Of a stretch of DNA of 35,619 bases, positions 1-8,667 are shown piece after piece. Within the stretch, counting starts at the first letter, position 1. Each line of letters starts with the position of its first letter. The stretch comes from CAZIUL01 sp964542475 (GTDB lineage: Bacteria > Planctomycetota > B15-G4 > CAYZWU01). The position numbers were made by a program, and so were the translations under genes. Location of the stretch: positions 1 through 35,619 of the forward strand of contig CAZIUL010000043.1 in assembly GCA_964542475.1 (NCBI GenBank). Reading direction: 5' to 3'. Below the pieces are notes generated by a model. That model did no database searches, was not told where the DNA came from, and saw nothing but the letters and a program-made list of their open reading frames with translations.

Positions 1-26
1 GAGGCGGGTTTATAATACCTGATAAG

Positions 27-287
27 CTATTTCATGTCGTTTTTGGACAGCAGTGAGACTTCATAATCATAATGATCGGTATCCCATACGAGATGCATGT
101 ATGCCATGGCTTTGAATTTGGCCTTCGTCACAACATCCCCGGCCGCGTTCACCGTATACCCCTTGGCGCTGATCTTCAGCTCGATCCACGTATCATCCAT
201 GGACTGGGCCGACGCTTGTGGGCTTGCAGCAAGAAATAGCATGGCGAGGGCACAAAAAACGCAGAGTACACCTAGCTTGTTTTTCAT
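27..287 (-). CDS. Small secreted protein of unknown function (86 aa)
   Basis: I do not recognise the family. The start at 287 is chosen because AGGAG sits about 8 bases upstream and a signal peptide begins right there; a longer open frame upstream of this ATG has no such features. Residues 1-27 form a lysine-led hydrophobic signal peptide ending in ASA, so cleavage before QSMDD is likely, leaving about 59 mature residues. The mature part is polar and aromatic (DTDHYDYEV), with no Cys and no recognisable motif. It is probably periplasmic or extracellular. It is transcribed away from the radical SAM cluster and separated from it by a palindromic repeat, so it has no obvious functional partner here. 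Confidence 0.7.
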   Translation of the reverse strand: MKNKLGVLCVFCALAMLFLAASPQASAQSMDDTWIELKISAKGYTVNAAGDVVTKAKFKAMAYMHLVWDTDHYDYEVSLLSKNDMK

Positions 288-333
288 TTTCGTTCTCCTA
301 ATTAGTCGAGTTTTCCTTGCCAGAGAGCTTCCT

Positions 334-349
334 CTTCGTTTCAACGAAG
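334..349 (-). promoter_or_regulatory. Perfect 7-bp hairpin upstream of the small secreted protein
   Basis: CTTCGTT and AACGAAG flank a 2-base centre, about 47 bases upstream of the start codon at 287. In RNA it would be a short stem-loop in the leader; in DNA it could be a dyad operator. The stretch 288-517 otherwise shows no gene. Function is unknown. Confidence 0.3.
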
Positions 350-517
350 GGATACAACGTTTAACGATCAGAAAAATGTAGGGCATTCGATTCGGGTGGT
401 CAAACAAGAAAAACAAAAAACCGATCCCCTCATCAAGCTTGAAGCAGGCCGTTCTCGTCACGACGGCATACACGCGTAAAACAGAGGACTTTCATTCATG
501 GTGGTTTACTGTATCAT

Positions 518-695
518 TAGCCCGCTTATTTTATACTCTTCGTCGCGAGGTGCCGTAACCTGTGTTGTGGCAAGGCGCATGTCAGGAGACGACCGCAGGC
601 CTGTTCCTACAAGTTGAGGATCGTCTCCTGACATGAAACGCAGCCACAGCGCAGGTTACGGTGCCGCAGCAGAAGATGATGAAATAAGTGGGCTA
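518..695. repeat. Palindromic TA-bounded repeat, family 1, copy A (178 bp)
   Basis: The element begins TAGCCCGCTTATTT and ends AAATAAGTGGGCTA. The two arms of about 75 bases are imperfect reverse complements that meet around GGAGACGA / TCGTCTCC. It is in opposite orientation to the copies at 32634-32812 and 34945-35122. It occupies most of the gene-free gap between 288 and 765 and encodes no protein. Ends in TA and a full-length inverted repeat resemble a MITE derived from an IS630/Tc1-mariner element, but no transposase is present in the window. Confidence 0.85.
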
Positions 696-765
696 GGATG
701 GTATCCTGAAGATCGCCGTAAACGAAAATACCGCTGACAGCCTTGAATCCACGGGTTACTGCGCC

Positions 766-2424
766 ATGGGAATGAAACAGGTTTCCGAGCCAAAGGGTAG
801 AGTCGTTCTGTACTACCCGATCATCTGGATGCCGCAGTGGCCCATGTGGTCGCCCCTGTGCATGTACACGCTCGCGGCAGCGCTGATGCACGATGGGTAC
901 GAGGTCACGCTCATCGACGAGCGGGTGGACGAGGACCCCCGCGGGTGGCTGGAAAAAGAGCTTCCAGGCGCGCTTTTCGTGGGGATACCGGGCAAGTCGG
1001 GCGGCCAGTGCCGCAACATGGAATCCGCGGCCGAGTTCATCAAAAGCAGGAAGCCGGATGTTCCGGTTGTTGCCGGGGGCTGGTTCCCATCGCTTTTCCC
1101 GGAACAGACAATAACATCGGACAACATCGACATCGTGGTCATCGGCCCGGCGGATTTTGCGCTGCCTGATATCGCCGATTGCCTGCTTGAAGGGAAAAGC
1201 CTCGAAGGGATCGAGAACGTCTTCTTCAAGGAAAACGGCAGGGTCATAAAAAACAAGGTGAACCATCTGCCCCCCATCGAAAACACGGTGCCCATCCCCT
1301 GGGAAACAGTGGGCATCAAGCGCTACCTGCACCCGCACGGATGGATCAACTACTTCACCAGCCGGGGCTGTCCCGGGGGCTGCGTGTTCTGCTCGGTCTA
1401 CTGCCTCGATCCAAGGCGGTGGACCGCGCTCCCTCCTGCGCGTGTGATCGAGGACATCGAGACGCTCGTGCACAAGATCGGGGCCAAAGCTTTCCAGATA
1501 CTTGACACCGATTTCTGCGCCAACCTGAAAAGGGTTGAGAAAATCTGCCGGATGATCCTGGAGCGCGGCCTGAAGATACGGTTCAATGTTCTTGGGCGCC
1601 ATCAGACCATCTCGCGCATCAGCGATGAGCAGCTTCGCCTGCTGCGTCTTGCGGGCTGCACCGAGATCGAGGTCGGGCTGGAGTCAGGGTCGCAGAGCGT
1701 CTCGGACAGCATCCAAAAACAGGTTGATGTGGAGGAGTTCATCAAGACGATGCGCCGCTTCAATGCCGCGGGCATACGCATGAGAGTCAACATCATGCTG
1801 GGCATACCCGGCGAGACACGCAAAGACCTGGCAAGCACTTTTCGAAAGATGCTGGAGCTCAGAAGGCTCGGGGACGGGATCCGGTTCCAGATGTTCCGGT
1901 TCACGCCGCTTCCGGATTCCGAGATGGGCAGGAAGGTGCTGTCCATGAGCGCGCGCGGGCACAAGGGCAGGGTGCCGGCCACCTACAGGGAGCTCCTCGA
2001 TTTCCCTGTCAACGACGAGCCCATAGAGATGTACTGGATCGATGAAAAACACGAACAAGACGTGAAGCGCGCGTACTCCTTCTACGCACCCCTGCTCTTT
2101 TACAAGGGGGCGCTCGATTCCGCGAGGGGGCGGCCGTGGTGGAGGTTCGCGCTGAAATGTTTTATGCGCCCGGCCGAATGGAGGGTTGCCCGAGGGCTCT
2201 TTCTTTTTCCTTTCGAGATGTGGCTGAACAGGGTTTTCGGCAGGCGCATGCCGCTTGGCGCCGACAGCGGGGTTCCTCACCCGGATGACAAGCTTTCCGT
2301 TCCGGAGATGGGGCAGACGCCGGACCACGGTTTGTTGCCGCTTGAACCCGCACAAAACATGGGGGAGGATCCGCGGAAGCAAAAGGCGGCGGGCAAGAGA
2401 AAGGAACGCGCGCAAGAGAATTGA
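766..2424 (+). CDS. B12-binding domain radical SAM protein
   Basis: Class B-type radical SAM enzyme (552 aa). Residues about 10-145 form the N-terminal cobalamin-binding Rossmann-like domain; residues about 190-400 form the radical SAM barrel, with the iron-sulfur motif C202-x3-C206-x2-C209 inside RGCPGGCVFC. The classic DxHxxG cobalamin ligand is not evident, which is common in this group. The C-terminal 100 residues become charged and low in complexity. Such enzymes perform radical methylations or rearrangements; the substrate cannot be read from sequence. The start at 766 lacks a strong Shine-Dalgarno, and an in-frame ATG lies 6 bases further on. The next gene overlaps its stop, so it heads a four-gene cluster with a methyltransferase, a GNAT-like protein and a glycosyltransferase, which suggests a modified glycan or lipid product. 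Confidence 0.88.
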   Translation: MGMKQVSEPKGRVVLYYPIIWMPQWPMWSPLCMYTLAAALMHDGYEVTLIDERVDEDPRGWLEKELPGALFVGIPGKSGGQCRNMESAAEFIKSRKPDVPVVAGGWFPSLFPEQTITSDNIDIVVIGPADFALPDIADCLLEGKSLEGIENVFFKENGRVIKNKVNHLPPIENTVPIPWETVGIKRYLHPHGWINYFTSRGCPGGCVFCSVYCLDPRRWTALPPARVIEDIETLVHKIGAKAFQILDTDFCANLKRVEKICRMILERGLKIRFNVLGRHQTISRISDEQLRLLRLAGCTEIEVGLESGSQSVSDSIQKQVDVEEFIKTMRRFNAAGIRMRVNIMLGIPGETRKDLASTFRKMLELRRLGDGIRFQMFRFTPLPDSEMGRKVLSMSARGHKGRVPATYRELLDFPVNDEPIEMYWIDEKHEQDVKRAYSFYAPLLFYKGALDSARGRPWWRFALKCFMRPAEWRVARGLFLFPFEMWLNRVFGRRMPLGADSGVPHPDDKLSVPEMGQTPDHGLLPLEPAQNMGEDPRKQKAAGKRKERAQEN

Positions 2425-3272
2425 ACACGAACAACCAACAGCTTGATGGCGGCAAAGACGACGAAAGGTCGGCCGCATTGAAAGCGCTCCCGCAGCCGCT
2501 TCATCTTTACGAGTTTTTGACCGGTTCCCATCATTATCACTTCGGATGCTTCCAGGATCCCGGGGAGCCGATTGTCCGGGCGATGGACCGCCTGGTTTTC
2601 CGATTCATGCCGCTCCTGGTGCCGGGCGGTGTCACGCTGGATGTTGGCTGCGGCATTGGAGGGACCTCGTCGCTTCTTGCCGGGTGCGGCTTTCCAACGG
2701 TTGGTATCGATCCCGCGGGCAGCTCCATAAACTTCGCAAAGCTGACCGTTAACAGCAGGGAGAACCCGAGGTTCGCGAAAATGAACGTACAGGATCTCAT
2801 GCAGGGCCTGAGCATCGAGCCCGGGCGCTTTGACAACATAGTGATGATCGAGGCGCTGCAGCACATTCCATCTCTTGAAGAGCTGTTCCTGTGGTGCTTT
2901 TCGGCCTGCCGTCCCGGCGGGGTTGTTGTGATCAACGATGTTGTGACCATCCCGGCCCTGCAATGGTCAAAGGTGCCTTTTCACAGGCGAGGGGCGGTGC
3001 GCGCGGCCGGGGAGGCCGCCGGCCTGGAAGTCGTCGAGGAGCAGGAGATAACATCAGCGGTGATTCCAACGCTTGACAGGCTCATCAGCCTTCTCGAAGC
3101 ATCGCAAAAGCAGGTTGTTTCTTTTTTCGGGGGGGCGCGCGCGAAAGTGAATGACGAGATATCAGAGCTGATCCACCAGTGGGAACAGCTCCGCACCGGG
3201 TTCATCAACAGGGACCTGGCTTACGAGACCGTGGTTTTGCGATGCGGGAAAGCGCCGGCTGATCATGGGTAA
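2421..3272 (+). CDS. Class I SAM-dependent methyltransferase
   Basis: This 283-aa protein has a Rossmann-type SAM-binding core. Motif I is DVGCGIGG at residues 74-81, with the acidic end of strand 2 at GIDPAG (95-100), then NIVMIEALQHI and a GGVVVINDV strand, typical of small-molecule (UbiE/SmtA-like) methyltransferases. The start is a TTG overlapping the TGA of the radical SAM gene, implying translational coupling; no ATG lies at a better position. It ends overlapping the next start by 8 bases. The target is unknown, but the setting suggests methylation of the cluster's sugar or lipid product. Confidence 0.85.
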   Translation: MNTNNQQLDGGKDDERSAALKALPQPLHLYEFLTGSHHYHFGCFQDPGEPIVRAMDRLVFRFMPLLVPGGVTLDVGCGIGGTSSLLAGCGFPTVGIDPAGSSINFAKLTVNSRENPRFAKMNVQDLMQGLSIEPGRFDNIVMIEALQHIPSLEELFLWCFSACRPGGVVVINDVVTIPALQWSKVPFHRRGAVRAAGEAAGLEVVEEQEITSAVIPTLDRLISLLEASQKQVVSFFGGARAKVNDEISELIHQWEQLRTGFINRDLAYETVVLRCGKAPADHG

Positions 3273-4254
3273 GTACACGATAAGGACCTTTTTGCCTGGT
3301 GACGAGGAAGCGATCCTAGCGCTGCACAACAGCTCTTTTTCCGGGCATGAGGGCCGCAACAGGCGGCACTGGGCCTGGAAGTTCAACGAAAACCCGCTTG
3401 GCAGGACCGAGGTTGTGCTGGCAATGGCGGACGACTGCAGGTGTATGGGTGTGTATGCCGGCGTGACCCATCGGATCGTGCTCGACAACGATCCCTGCTT
3501 TGCGGGCAACCACATCGATGTGGCTGTGGACAGGGAGCTGCGCCGCACAATGGCCGGCGCGCGCCTGTTGACGCGGCTCGGCAGGGAGTACTTCAGAACC
3601 TATGCCGGAGGCGATACAAAGCTGACATGGGGCTTTCCAGAGCCTGCCCTGCACCGGCTCGGCCTTCGCCTGATCAAGTTCGAGGTGCTGCGGGACGTGG
3701 TTTTTCTCGCGCGGGAACCCGGAGCTGCTGCGGCTGACTTGCCCGGGGAGATCGAGGTTCTGGAAGTGGACCGGTTCCGGGCGGACACGGATGACCTCTG
3801 GCGCCGGTGCTGTGTGGAGATCGGCACGGGCACGGTTCGCGACGCTTCCTACCTGAACTGGCGGTATGCAGGGCATCCTGACCACGGCCACCTGCTTCTC
3901 GAAGCCCGCCACAAGAAAAGCGGAGCGCTTCGCGGGGTGACAGTGCTTCGCGAGGGAGGCTGGGATGATTCGATCGTGTCCATGCTCGACTGGCTTGTTC
4001 CTCTTGGCGACCGGGATACAGAACGCGCGCTGGTTCAGCAATCCCTGGCTGAAACAACGCGCCATAAAAAAAAGTACCTTGTGAGCTGGTTCCCGGTTCC
4101 CAGCCCCTGGTTCAACCGGTTCCAGGCCGATCACGGATTCTTTGCCCAGGCAACACCTTACCAGGAATGCTTCAGGGTGTTCGAAAAAGGGCATGACCGC
4201 CGCTGGTTGGATCAGAACTGGTACCAGACCATGGGGGACATCGATTTCTTTTAA
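3265..4254 (+). CDS. GNAT-like acyltransferase family protein
   Basis: A 329-aa protein starting with ATG inside the end of the methyltransferase gene. The N-terminus (YTIRTFLPGDEEAILALHN) has the beta1-alpha1 pattern of GNAT N-acyltransferases. Then come a region with WGFPEPALHRLGL, typical of the GNAT NPxAxxLYxxLGF-like segment, and a second half with SYLNWRYAGHPDHGH, as seen in two-domain GNAT or FemAB-like proteins of polysaccharide loci. No signal peptide or membrane segment is seen, so it is cytoplasmic. Donor and acceptor are unknown. Gene overlap places it in the same transcription unit as the radical SAM enzyme and methyltransferase, with the glycosyltransferase 51 bases downstream. 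Confidence 0.7.
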   Translation: MGKYTIRTFLPGDEEAILALHNSSFSGHEGRNRRHWAWKFNENPLGRTEVVLAMADDCRCMGVYAGVTHRIVLDNDPCFAGNHIDVAVDRELRRTMAGARLLTRLGREYFRTYAGGDTKLTWGFPEPALHRLGLRLIKFEVLRDVVFLAREPGAAAADLPGEIEVLEVDRFRADTDDLWRRCCVEIGTGTVRDASYLNWRYAGHPDHGHLLLEARHKKSGALRGVTVLREGGWDDSIVSMLDWLVPLGDRDTERALVQQSLAETTRHKKKYLVSWFPVPSPWFNRFQADHGFFAQATPYQECFRVFEKGHDRRWLDQNWYQTMGDIDFF

Positions 4255-4305
4255 CTCTTCCGGCCCCACCCATCCGGACGAATCCGGGGAAAAGCGCGAT
4301 CGATC

Positions 4306-5418
4306 ATGGATGTTTCGATAATCATCGTGAACTTCAACTCGGGCGAGTTACTGGCCGGGTGCCTCGACTCGCTGAGCGGACAGCTGCCTGCCGGGCTCGG
4401 TGTCGAGCACATTGTCGTGGACAGCCGCTCTTCAACGGACCAGTCCGCGTACCTGGAGGATGCATCCTCGCGCGGCGCGCGGGTGTTCGAGACGGACCGG
4501 AACCTCGGCTATGCGGGCGGCTGCAACAGGGGGCTTTGCGTCTCCTCGGGGAGGCTTGTTTTTTTTCTCAATGCGGATGTTTTTGCAGCTCAAAACTGCC
4601 TCGGCCCGATGATCCGCCATCTCGATGCAGATCCGGGCGTTGGCCTGATCGAACCGAGGACCTTCCTGGATTTGCCGCGGACCTTCATCATACCGGAGAT
4701 ATTTGAGCCGGCTCGAACAGAGCTTTTTCTTTCGGGCCTGGCCCGCTTGTCAGCGCGCGCGGCCCGCTGTCTCAGCTTTCGCAGGGTGCAAAAAAGCCTG
4801 CGGTTCTGGCAAGCGACCGAACCGATCGATGTGGCCGCGCTGTCGGGTGCGTTTTTAGGCACCCGCAGGGAGGTCATGGAACGGATCAAGGGCTTTGACG
4901 AGGGCTATCCCCTTTTCTACGAGGACACCGACTTGTTCAGGAGAGTGCGGGACGCGGGCATGCGTCTTGTGCTGCATCCGGGCGCGGAAGCGGTCCACCT
5001 CGCCCATCGCAGCGTTGCAACGGTGTGGGACGAAGCCATGCAAAAGATGCGGTTTGGAAGGGAGCGCTACATCAAAAAGCACATGGGGCTTTTCACGCTC
5101 CTTTTCAACAGGGCGTTGGAGCGGCTGATCGCGATGCGGACCCGCATCCACGCATTGAAGGCTTTTGACGGCATGGTTGACCTTGGATCATCAACCGAAC
5201 CGATCGAGCTGAAATGGGAAGGCGCCGGCGGGGAGTACCTGCTCGAGATCGCCCTGGATCCGCACTTTGTCCTTGCCGCGGCGCTTTTCAGCGAAGGAGA
5301 TGGTTACCGGTTTTCCAGGGAAACCTGGGCATCGTTCCTTTCCGGGGAGTACTACCTTCGCGCGCTACGCATGCCCGGCCTGGAGGAGCTCGGATGCTGG
5401 AAGATCCGGAAGGTTTAG
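4306..5418 (+). CDS. Glycosyltransferase family 2
   Basis: This 370-aa protein has the GT-A fold signature of GT2 enzymes such as dTDP-rhamnosyltransferases: N-terminal DVSIIIVNFNSG (residues 2-13), nucleotide-binding VVDSRSSTD, NLGYAGGCNRG (66-76) and the metal-binding DXD-like FLNADV (87-92). Further on, GFDEGYPLFYEDTDLFRRV is the conserved acceptor/base region (EDxDL). It lacks membrane helices. A C-terminal extension of about 100 residues after IHALKAFDG is not part of the usual domain. It closes the four-gene cluster and probably adds a sugar to the product made or modified by the preceding genes. Confidence 0.88.
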   Translation: MDVSIIIVNFNSGELLAGCLDSLSGQLPAGLGVEHIVVDSRSSTDQSAYLEDASSRGARVFETDRNLGYAGGCNRGLCVSSGRLVFFLNADVFAAQNCLGPMIRHLDADPGVGLIEPRTFLDLPRTFIIPEIFEPARTELFLSGLARLSARAARCLSFRRVQKSLRFWQATEPIDVAALSGAFLGTRREVMERIKGFDEGYPLFYEDTDLFRRVRDAGMRLVLHPGAEAVHLAHRSVATVWDEAMQKMRFGRERYIKKHMGLFTLLFNRALERLIAMRTRIHALKAFDGMVDLGSSTEPIELKWEGAGGEYLLEIALDPHFVLAAALFSEGDGYRFSRETWASFLSGEYYLRALRMPGLEELGCWKIRKV

Positions 5419-5495
5419 AAGGTGTAGCCCGGGCTGTAGCTTACAGGGGCCGATAGTTGCTTTAGAAACAATCTCATCATGATAAGGAATGCGAT

Positions 5496-7982
5496 ATGAC
5501 TCCAAACAGAACCCTGCATCTGGCGGTCTTGCATGTTGTTTGGGCCCTGGCCCTTGCCGGGTCCGTCCGGCTTGCCCTTGGGGCCGGGCCAACCCCGGAT
5601 GACCGGTCGATCGCTGTCACGCGGGCCTCTGATGATGTCGAAACGTTCGACTATTTCCGTAACAACTGGAACGTCGTCGGCCTCAAGGACTATAAGCGTG
5701 GAGCGCGGGTGATGCCGGACAACAGGCTTCTACTGGCCGAGACAACGGTTCAGGTGCGCGTGGGGCGGAAACTGTTTCCCTTGAGTCGGCAGCACGGAAA
5801 GCTGGCCCAGGAAGGTTGGCTGCCAATCATCCTGATTACAGCCGAGGATGGGCCCGTGCGCTACGACATCAGGCTGTGGGCCGCGCCGCTGCCGACCGTG
5901 AAGGACTGGCGCAAGGCTTTTGGCTGGCCCACCGAGGGCGAGAACTTCCTGATCTGGATCCAGGTGAAGGCCACGAACACCGGCGACCGCGAAGCCGAGG
6001 CAAAAATGAAAACCTCCAGCTCGCGCGCGGAAGCCGGCAAAGCGTTCAACTGGAGCTTGAAACCCGGGGGAAGCTCGGTGGCGACCGTGCGCGTTCCCTT
6101 TTTTCCTGTTGAGGATGCCGCTGTGTTTGCCGATGCGGATGCCGATGTGTGGCTCGACCGCACCGTACGGTACTGGAAGGACACCATGTCAAGGGCCGCC
6201 CACATCGAGGTGCCTTGCAGGAAAGCTACCGAGGCACTTCTCGCGGCGCACGTCTGCCAGCTCATCGCCAATGACCACGGCGATGTCCACGGCGGTGAAG
6301 GGTTCTACGATCAGTTCTACATCCGCGACGGCGCCTACCAGGTTATGGAGCTGGAAGAGGCCGGGCTGTGGGACGCGGCAAAGAAGGCTGTCGCGCTTTA
6401 TTTGCCCCGGCAGAGGCCGGACGGCCGTTTCGAGTCGCAGAAGGGTCAGCTCGATGCCAATGGCCAGGCGGTCTGGGTGTTGTGGCAATACTACAAGATG
6501 ACGGATGACCGCGCATGGCTTGAGAGCGTTTACCCGAAAATGCGCCGAGCCGTGGACTGGACCATGAAGGCGCGGCGCCGGGCCCCGGCCGGCTCGCCCT
6601 TTGCCGGTGTGCTGCCCAACGCGCCGGCTGACGGCGAATACCTCTGGGGCGGCCAGCACCATATAGTGGGCTACGATTTCTGGAACCTGCGCGGTATGCT
6701 CTGCACCGCTGACGCGGCCCGGATTCTCGGCAGGAAGGCCGAAGCCGAAGCGTTGATGAAGGAAGCCGGCCTTTACCGTGAAGCCATTGATGAGGCCTGG
6801 AAGAGAACCGGGCTGGCTCATTTTCCTCCCTCCTGGGAGAAGGCGGGTACGCACTGGGGAAACACCGAAACTCTCTGGCCTACCGAGATCTTCGAGCGGG
6901 ATGATCCGCGGATCGCCGCACTGAGCGAGCATGTTCGAGGTGATTTCCACGAGGGGTTCATCGAAGGGACAATCCAGTGGCACGGGCATGCGCCCGCCAT
7001 CCATCCGTACATGGGCGCGTATACGACCATGACGGACCTGACGCGCGGAAAGCACGAAGACGTGGTCAGGGATTTCTACTGGTACCTGTTGCACTCGACC
7101 GCGGCGCACGCGTTCCCCGAAGGTATATACGAGAAGAAGCGGGAGGCTTGGAACGACACCATCCCGCATGTCACCGGGGCGTGCAACTATGCGATCATGC
7201 TTCGCCATATGCTGGTCCACGAGGAAGGCGGGACGCTGCACCTGTTGAAAGCAGTGCCCGACTGGTGGCTGGATGACGGGCAGGAGATCAGGATCGAGCG
7301 GCTGCCCACTCATTTTGGTGTGATGGCGTTGACGGTTCGGGGAGCAAAGGAGGGTGTGGAGGTCATGTTCGACCAACCCGCGCGGCAGGCGCCGGAGCGA
7401 ATCGTGCTTCACCTACCAGCGTCCCGGCGGCTGCTCAACACGGTTGACGGCGTCAGGACGGTTCCCCGCCCTTCCCAGGCCGGGCATTGGGACTTTGCAA
7501 CGGTCGTGGCCCTGTACGAAGAGACCGACCCGCCCGCTGTCTGGATCAAGCCGGATGCCCTGAGCCTGACCACCGGCCGACCGGTCTCCTGTTCCTCCGC
7601 CCTCCCTTCTTACCCCGATGGCCTTGCCAACGACGGCTACGCCGTCAACTCAGGCCGCTTCTGGGCCACTGATGTGGACAGGTTGAATGACTCGGAACCG
7701 TGGTGGCAGGTTGACCTGGAAGAACCGACGACCGTGGGACGCGTGGTTGTGGTCGGATACTACGAAGACAGGCGCCATTACGGTTTCACGGTAGAGGTGT
7801 CGCTCGACGGGAAGGCGTGGGACATGGTTGCCGATCAGCGGGAGAACAAGGAGCCTTCCACAGCCAAGGGCTACACGTGCCGGCTTGAGTCACGGATGGT
7901 GCGCTATATCCGCGTGACGCAAACGTACAACTCGGCCAATACGGGCCGACATCTTGTGGAAGTAATGGCATTTGAGAAATAA
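5496..7982 (+). CDS. Secreted six-hairpin glycosidase-like protein with C-terminal F5/8 type C domain
   Basis: This 828-aa exported protein has three parts. Residues 1-30 are a signal peptide. Residues about 45-205 look like a beta-sandwich (FLIWIQVKATNTGD). Residues about 220-600 look like an (alpha/alpha)6 six-hairpin glycosidase barrel, with YDQFYIRDGAY at 271-281, then RQRPDGRFESQKGQLDANG and a late HLLKAVPDWWL. The C-terminal part from about 690 matches a discoidin (F5/8 type C) carbohydrate-binding domain: PWWQVDLEEPTTVGRVVV, VEVSLDGKAW and ending RYIRVTQT. It likely hydrolyses or binds an extracellular glycan; the exact GH family and substrate cannot be assigned. It lies 77 bases after the glycosyltransferase and could be co-transcribed. 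Confidence 0.75.
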   Translation: MTPNRTLHLAVLHVVWALALAGSVRLALGAGPTPDDRSIAVTRASDDVETFDYFRNNWNVVGLKDYKRGARVMPDNRLLLAETTVQVRVGRKLFPLSRQHGKLAQEGWLPIILITAEDGPVRYDIRLWAAPLPTVKDWRKAFGWPTEGENFLIWIQVKATNTGDREAEAKMKTSSSRAEAGKAFNWSLKPGGSSVATVRVPFFPVEDAAVFADADADVWLDRTVRYWKDTMSRAAHIEVPCRKATEALLAAHVCQLIANDHGDVHGGEGFYDQFYIRDGAYQVMELEEAGLWDAAKKAVALYLPRQRPDGRFESQKGQLDANGQAVWVLWQYYKMTDDRAWLESVYPKMRRAVDWTMKARRRAPAGSPFAGVLPNAPADGEYLWGGQHHIVGYDFWNLRGMLCTADAARILGRKAEAEALMKEAGLYREAIDEAWKRTGLAHFPPSWEKAGTHWGNTETLWPTEIFERDDPRIAALSEHVRGDFHEGFIEGTIQWHGHAPAIHPYMGAYTTMTDLTRGKHEDVVRDFYWYLLHSTAAHAFPEGIYEKKREAWNDTIPHVTGACNYAIMLRHMLVHEEGGTLHLLKAVPDWWLDDGQEIRIERLPTHFGVMALTVRGAKEGVEVMFDQPARQAPERIVLHLPASRRLLNTVDGVRTVPRPSQAGHWDFATVVALYEETDPPAVWIKPDALSLTTGRPVSCSSALPSYPDGLANDGYAVNSGRFWATDVDRLNDSEPWWQVDLEEPTTVGRVVVVGYYEDRRHYGFTVEVSLDGKAWDMVADQRENKEPSTAKGYTCRLESRMVRYIRVTQTYNSANTGRHLVEVMAFEK

Positions 7983-7998
7983 GGTGCGGAATCGGAGT

Positions 7999-8061
7999 CA
8001 TGCGCCTTGCCACAACGCGGTTTAAGGTGCCGCAGCAGGAGAGGATGAAATAAACGGGTTA
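7999..8061. repeat. Family 1 palindromic repeat, internally deleted remnant
   Basis: CATGCGCCTTGCCACAAC, part of one arm, is joined to GGTGCCGCAGCAG and an end resembling ATGAAATAAGCGGGTTA. The central palindrome is missing, so this is a deletion derivative of the 178-bp element. It lies between the glycosidase and the metal-efflux operon. Confidence 0.7.
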
Positions 8062-8095
8062 AAGCAATTCTAATCCTCCTCTTGATTTCCGTCGA

Positions 8096-8101
8096 TATAA
8101 T
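8096..8101 (+). promoter_or_regulatory. Possible -10 box of the metal-efflux operon
   Basis: A perfect TATAAT lies 46 bases before the first gene of the operon. No convincing -35 box is found 16-18 bases upstream, so the promoter may need an activator or may be spurious. No clear metal-regulator dyad was seen. Confidence 0.3.
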
Positions 8102-8146
8102 GCTATTATTACATGTTCAATCGATTTGTTTTGTTCCGGATCCCAT

Positions 8147-8563
8147 ATGAAGCAGGTTTATCACTTTATTTTCTTTTTTATCGCTCTGTCTTTACTGTTC
8201 ATCAACAGCAAGGTCTGCGCTTTCTGCTTGGCGGACTTTTTCTACGACAGTTCTCACTGCGGCTGCTGTGAATCCACCCAAACGCCCTGTGATCATGAAG
8301 AAGGGGACGAGGATCACCACTGCTTCAGCTTTTCCAATAAATGCGATACGCACCCTCCTGCCATGCCCATGCTGGCCACCGGCACAAGCACGACCAAGTC
8401 GAAGAATGCGGAGTTTTCAGGCCTTCGCACCATACATTATACCCGTTGCGGTTTTGAGGCGTACCGGGCGGCTTTCCATGCCATGGAAGGCTGGTTCCGG
8501 CGGAAGCAGCATTTTCCCGAGGCGACGCCCCTGTTCATTCAGCACGCCCAATTTCTCATTTGA
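8147..8563 (+). CDS. Cys/His-rich secreted protein at the head of a metal-efflux operon
   Basis: A 138-aa protein not assignable to a named family. The ATG at 8147 is preferred to an upstream TTG because the signal peptide starts there (KQVYHFIFFFIALSLLF). The mature N-terminal part is dense in metal ligands: Cys at 24, 27, 38, 40, 41, 48, 59 and 66, with HCGCC at 37-41 and acidic-His DHEEGDEDHHC. The second half is basic-aromatic with few Cys. Position as first gene before an outer membrane factor, adaptor and RND pump suggests a periplasmic metal-binding or sensing role like that of small proteins preceding czc/cus operons; this is inference. Confidence 0.65.
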   Translation: MKQVYHFIFFFIALSLLFINSKVCAFCLADFFYDSSHCGCCESTQTPCDHEEGDEDHHCFSFSNKCDTHPPAMPMLATGTSTTKSKNAEFSGLRTIHYTRCGFEAYRAAFHAMEGWFRRKQHFPEATPLFIQHAQFLI

Positions 8564-8667
8564 GATTCACTCCTCTTCCGGTGGAAGCCGTAATACGCTT
8601 GCACCTGTTCCTTTCTTGATTTCAAAACATTGAATTGCTTTTGTGCCCATATGGATGGAGGGTGCTG

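Noticed and set aside
6189..7412. 407-codon minus-strand open frame opposite the glycosidase
   Set aside because: It is a shadow of the plus-strand gene, has no ribosome site or recognisable domain. The same applies to antisense frames at 607-1602, 3316-4269, 10875-11663, 31419-32336 and 33571-34236.
8563..8600. TGA at the end of the Cys-rich protein at 8561-8563 as another selenocysteine codon
   Set aside because: The frame ends 8 codons later at TAA, the added residues lack pattern, and no suitable hairpin is seen.
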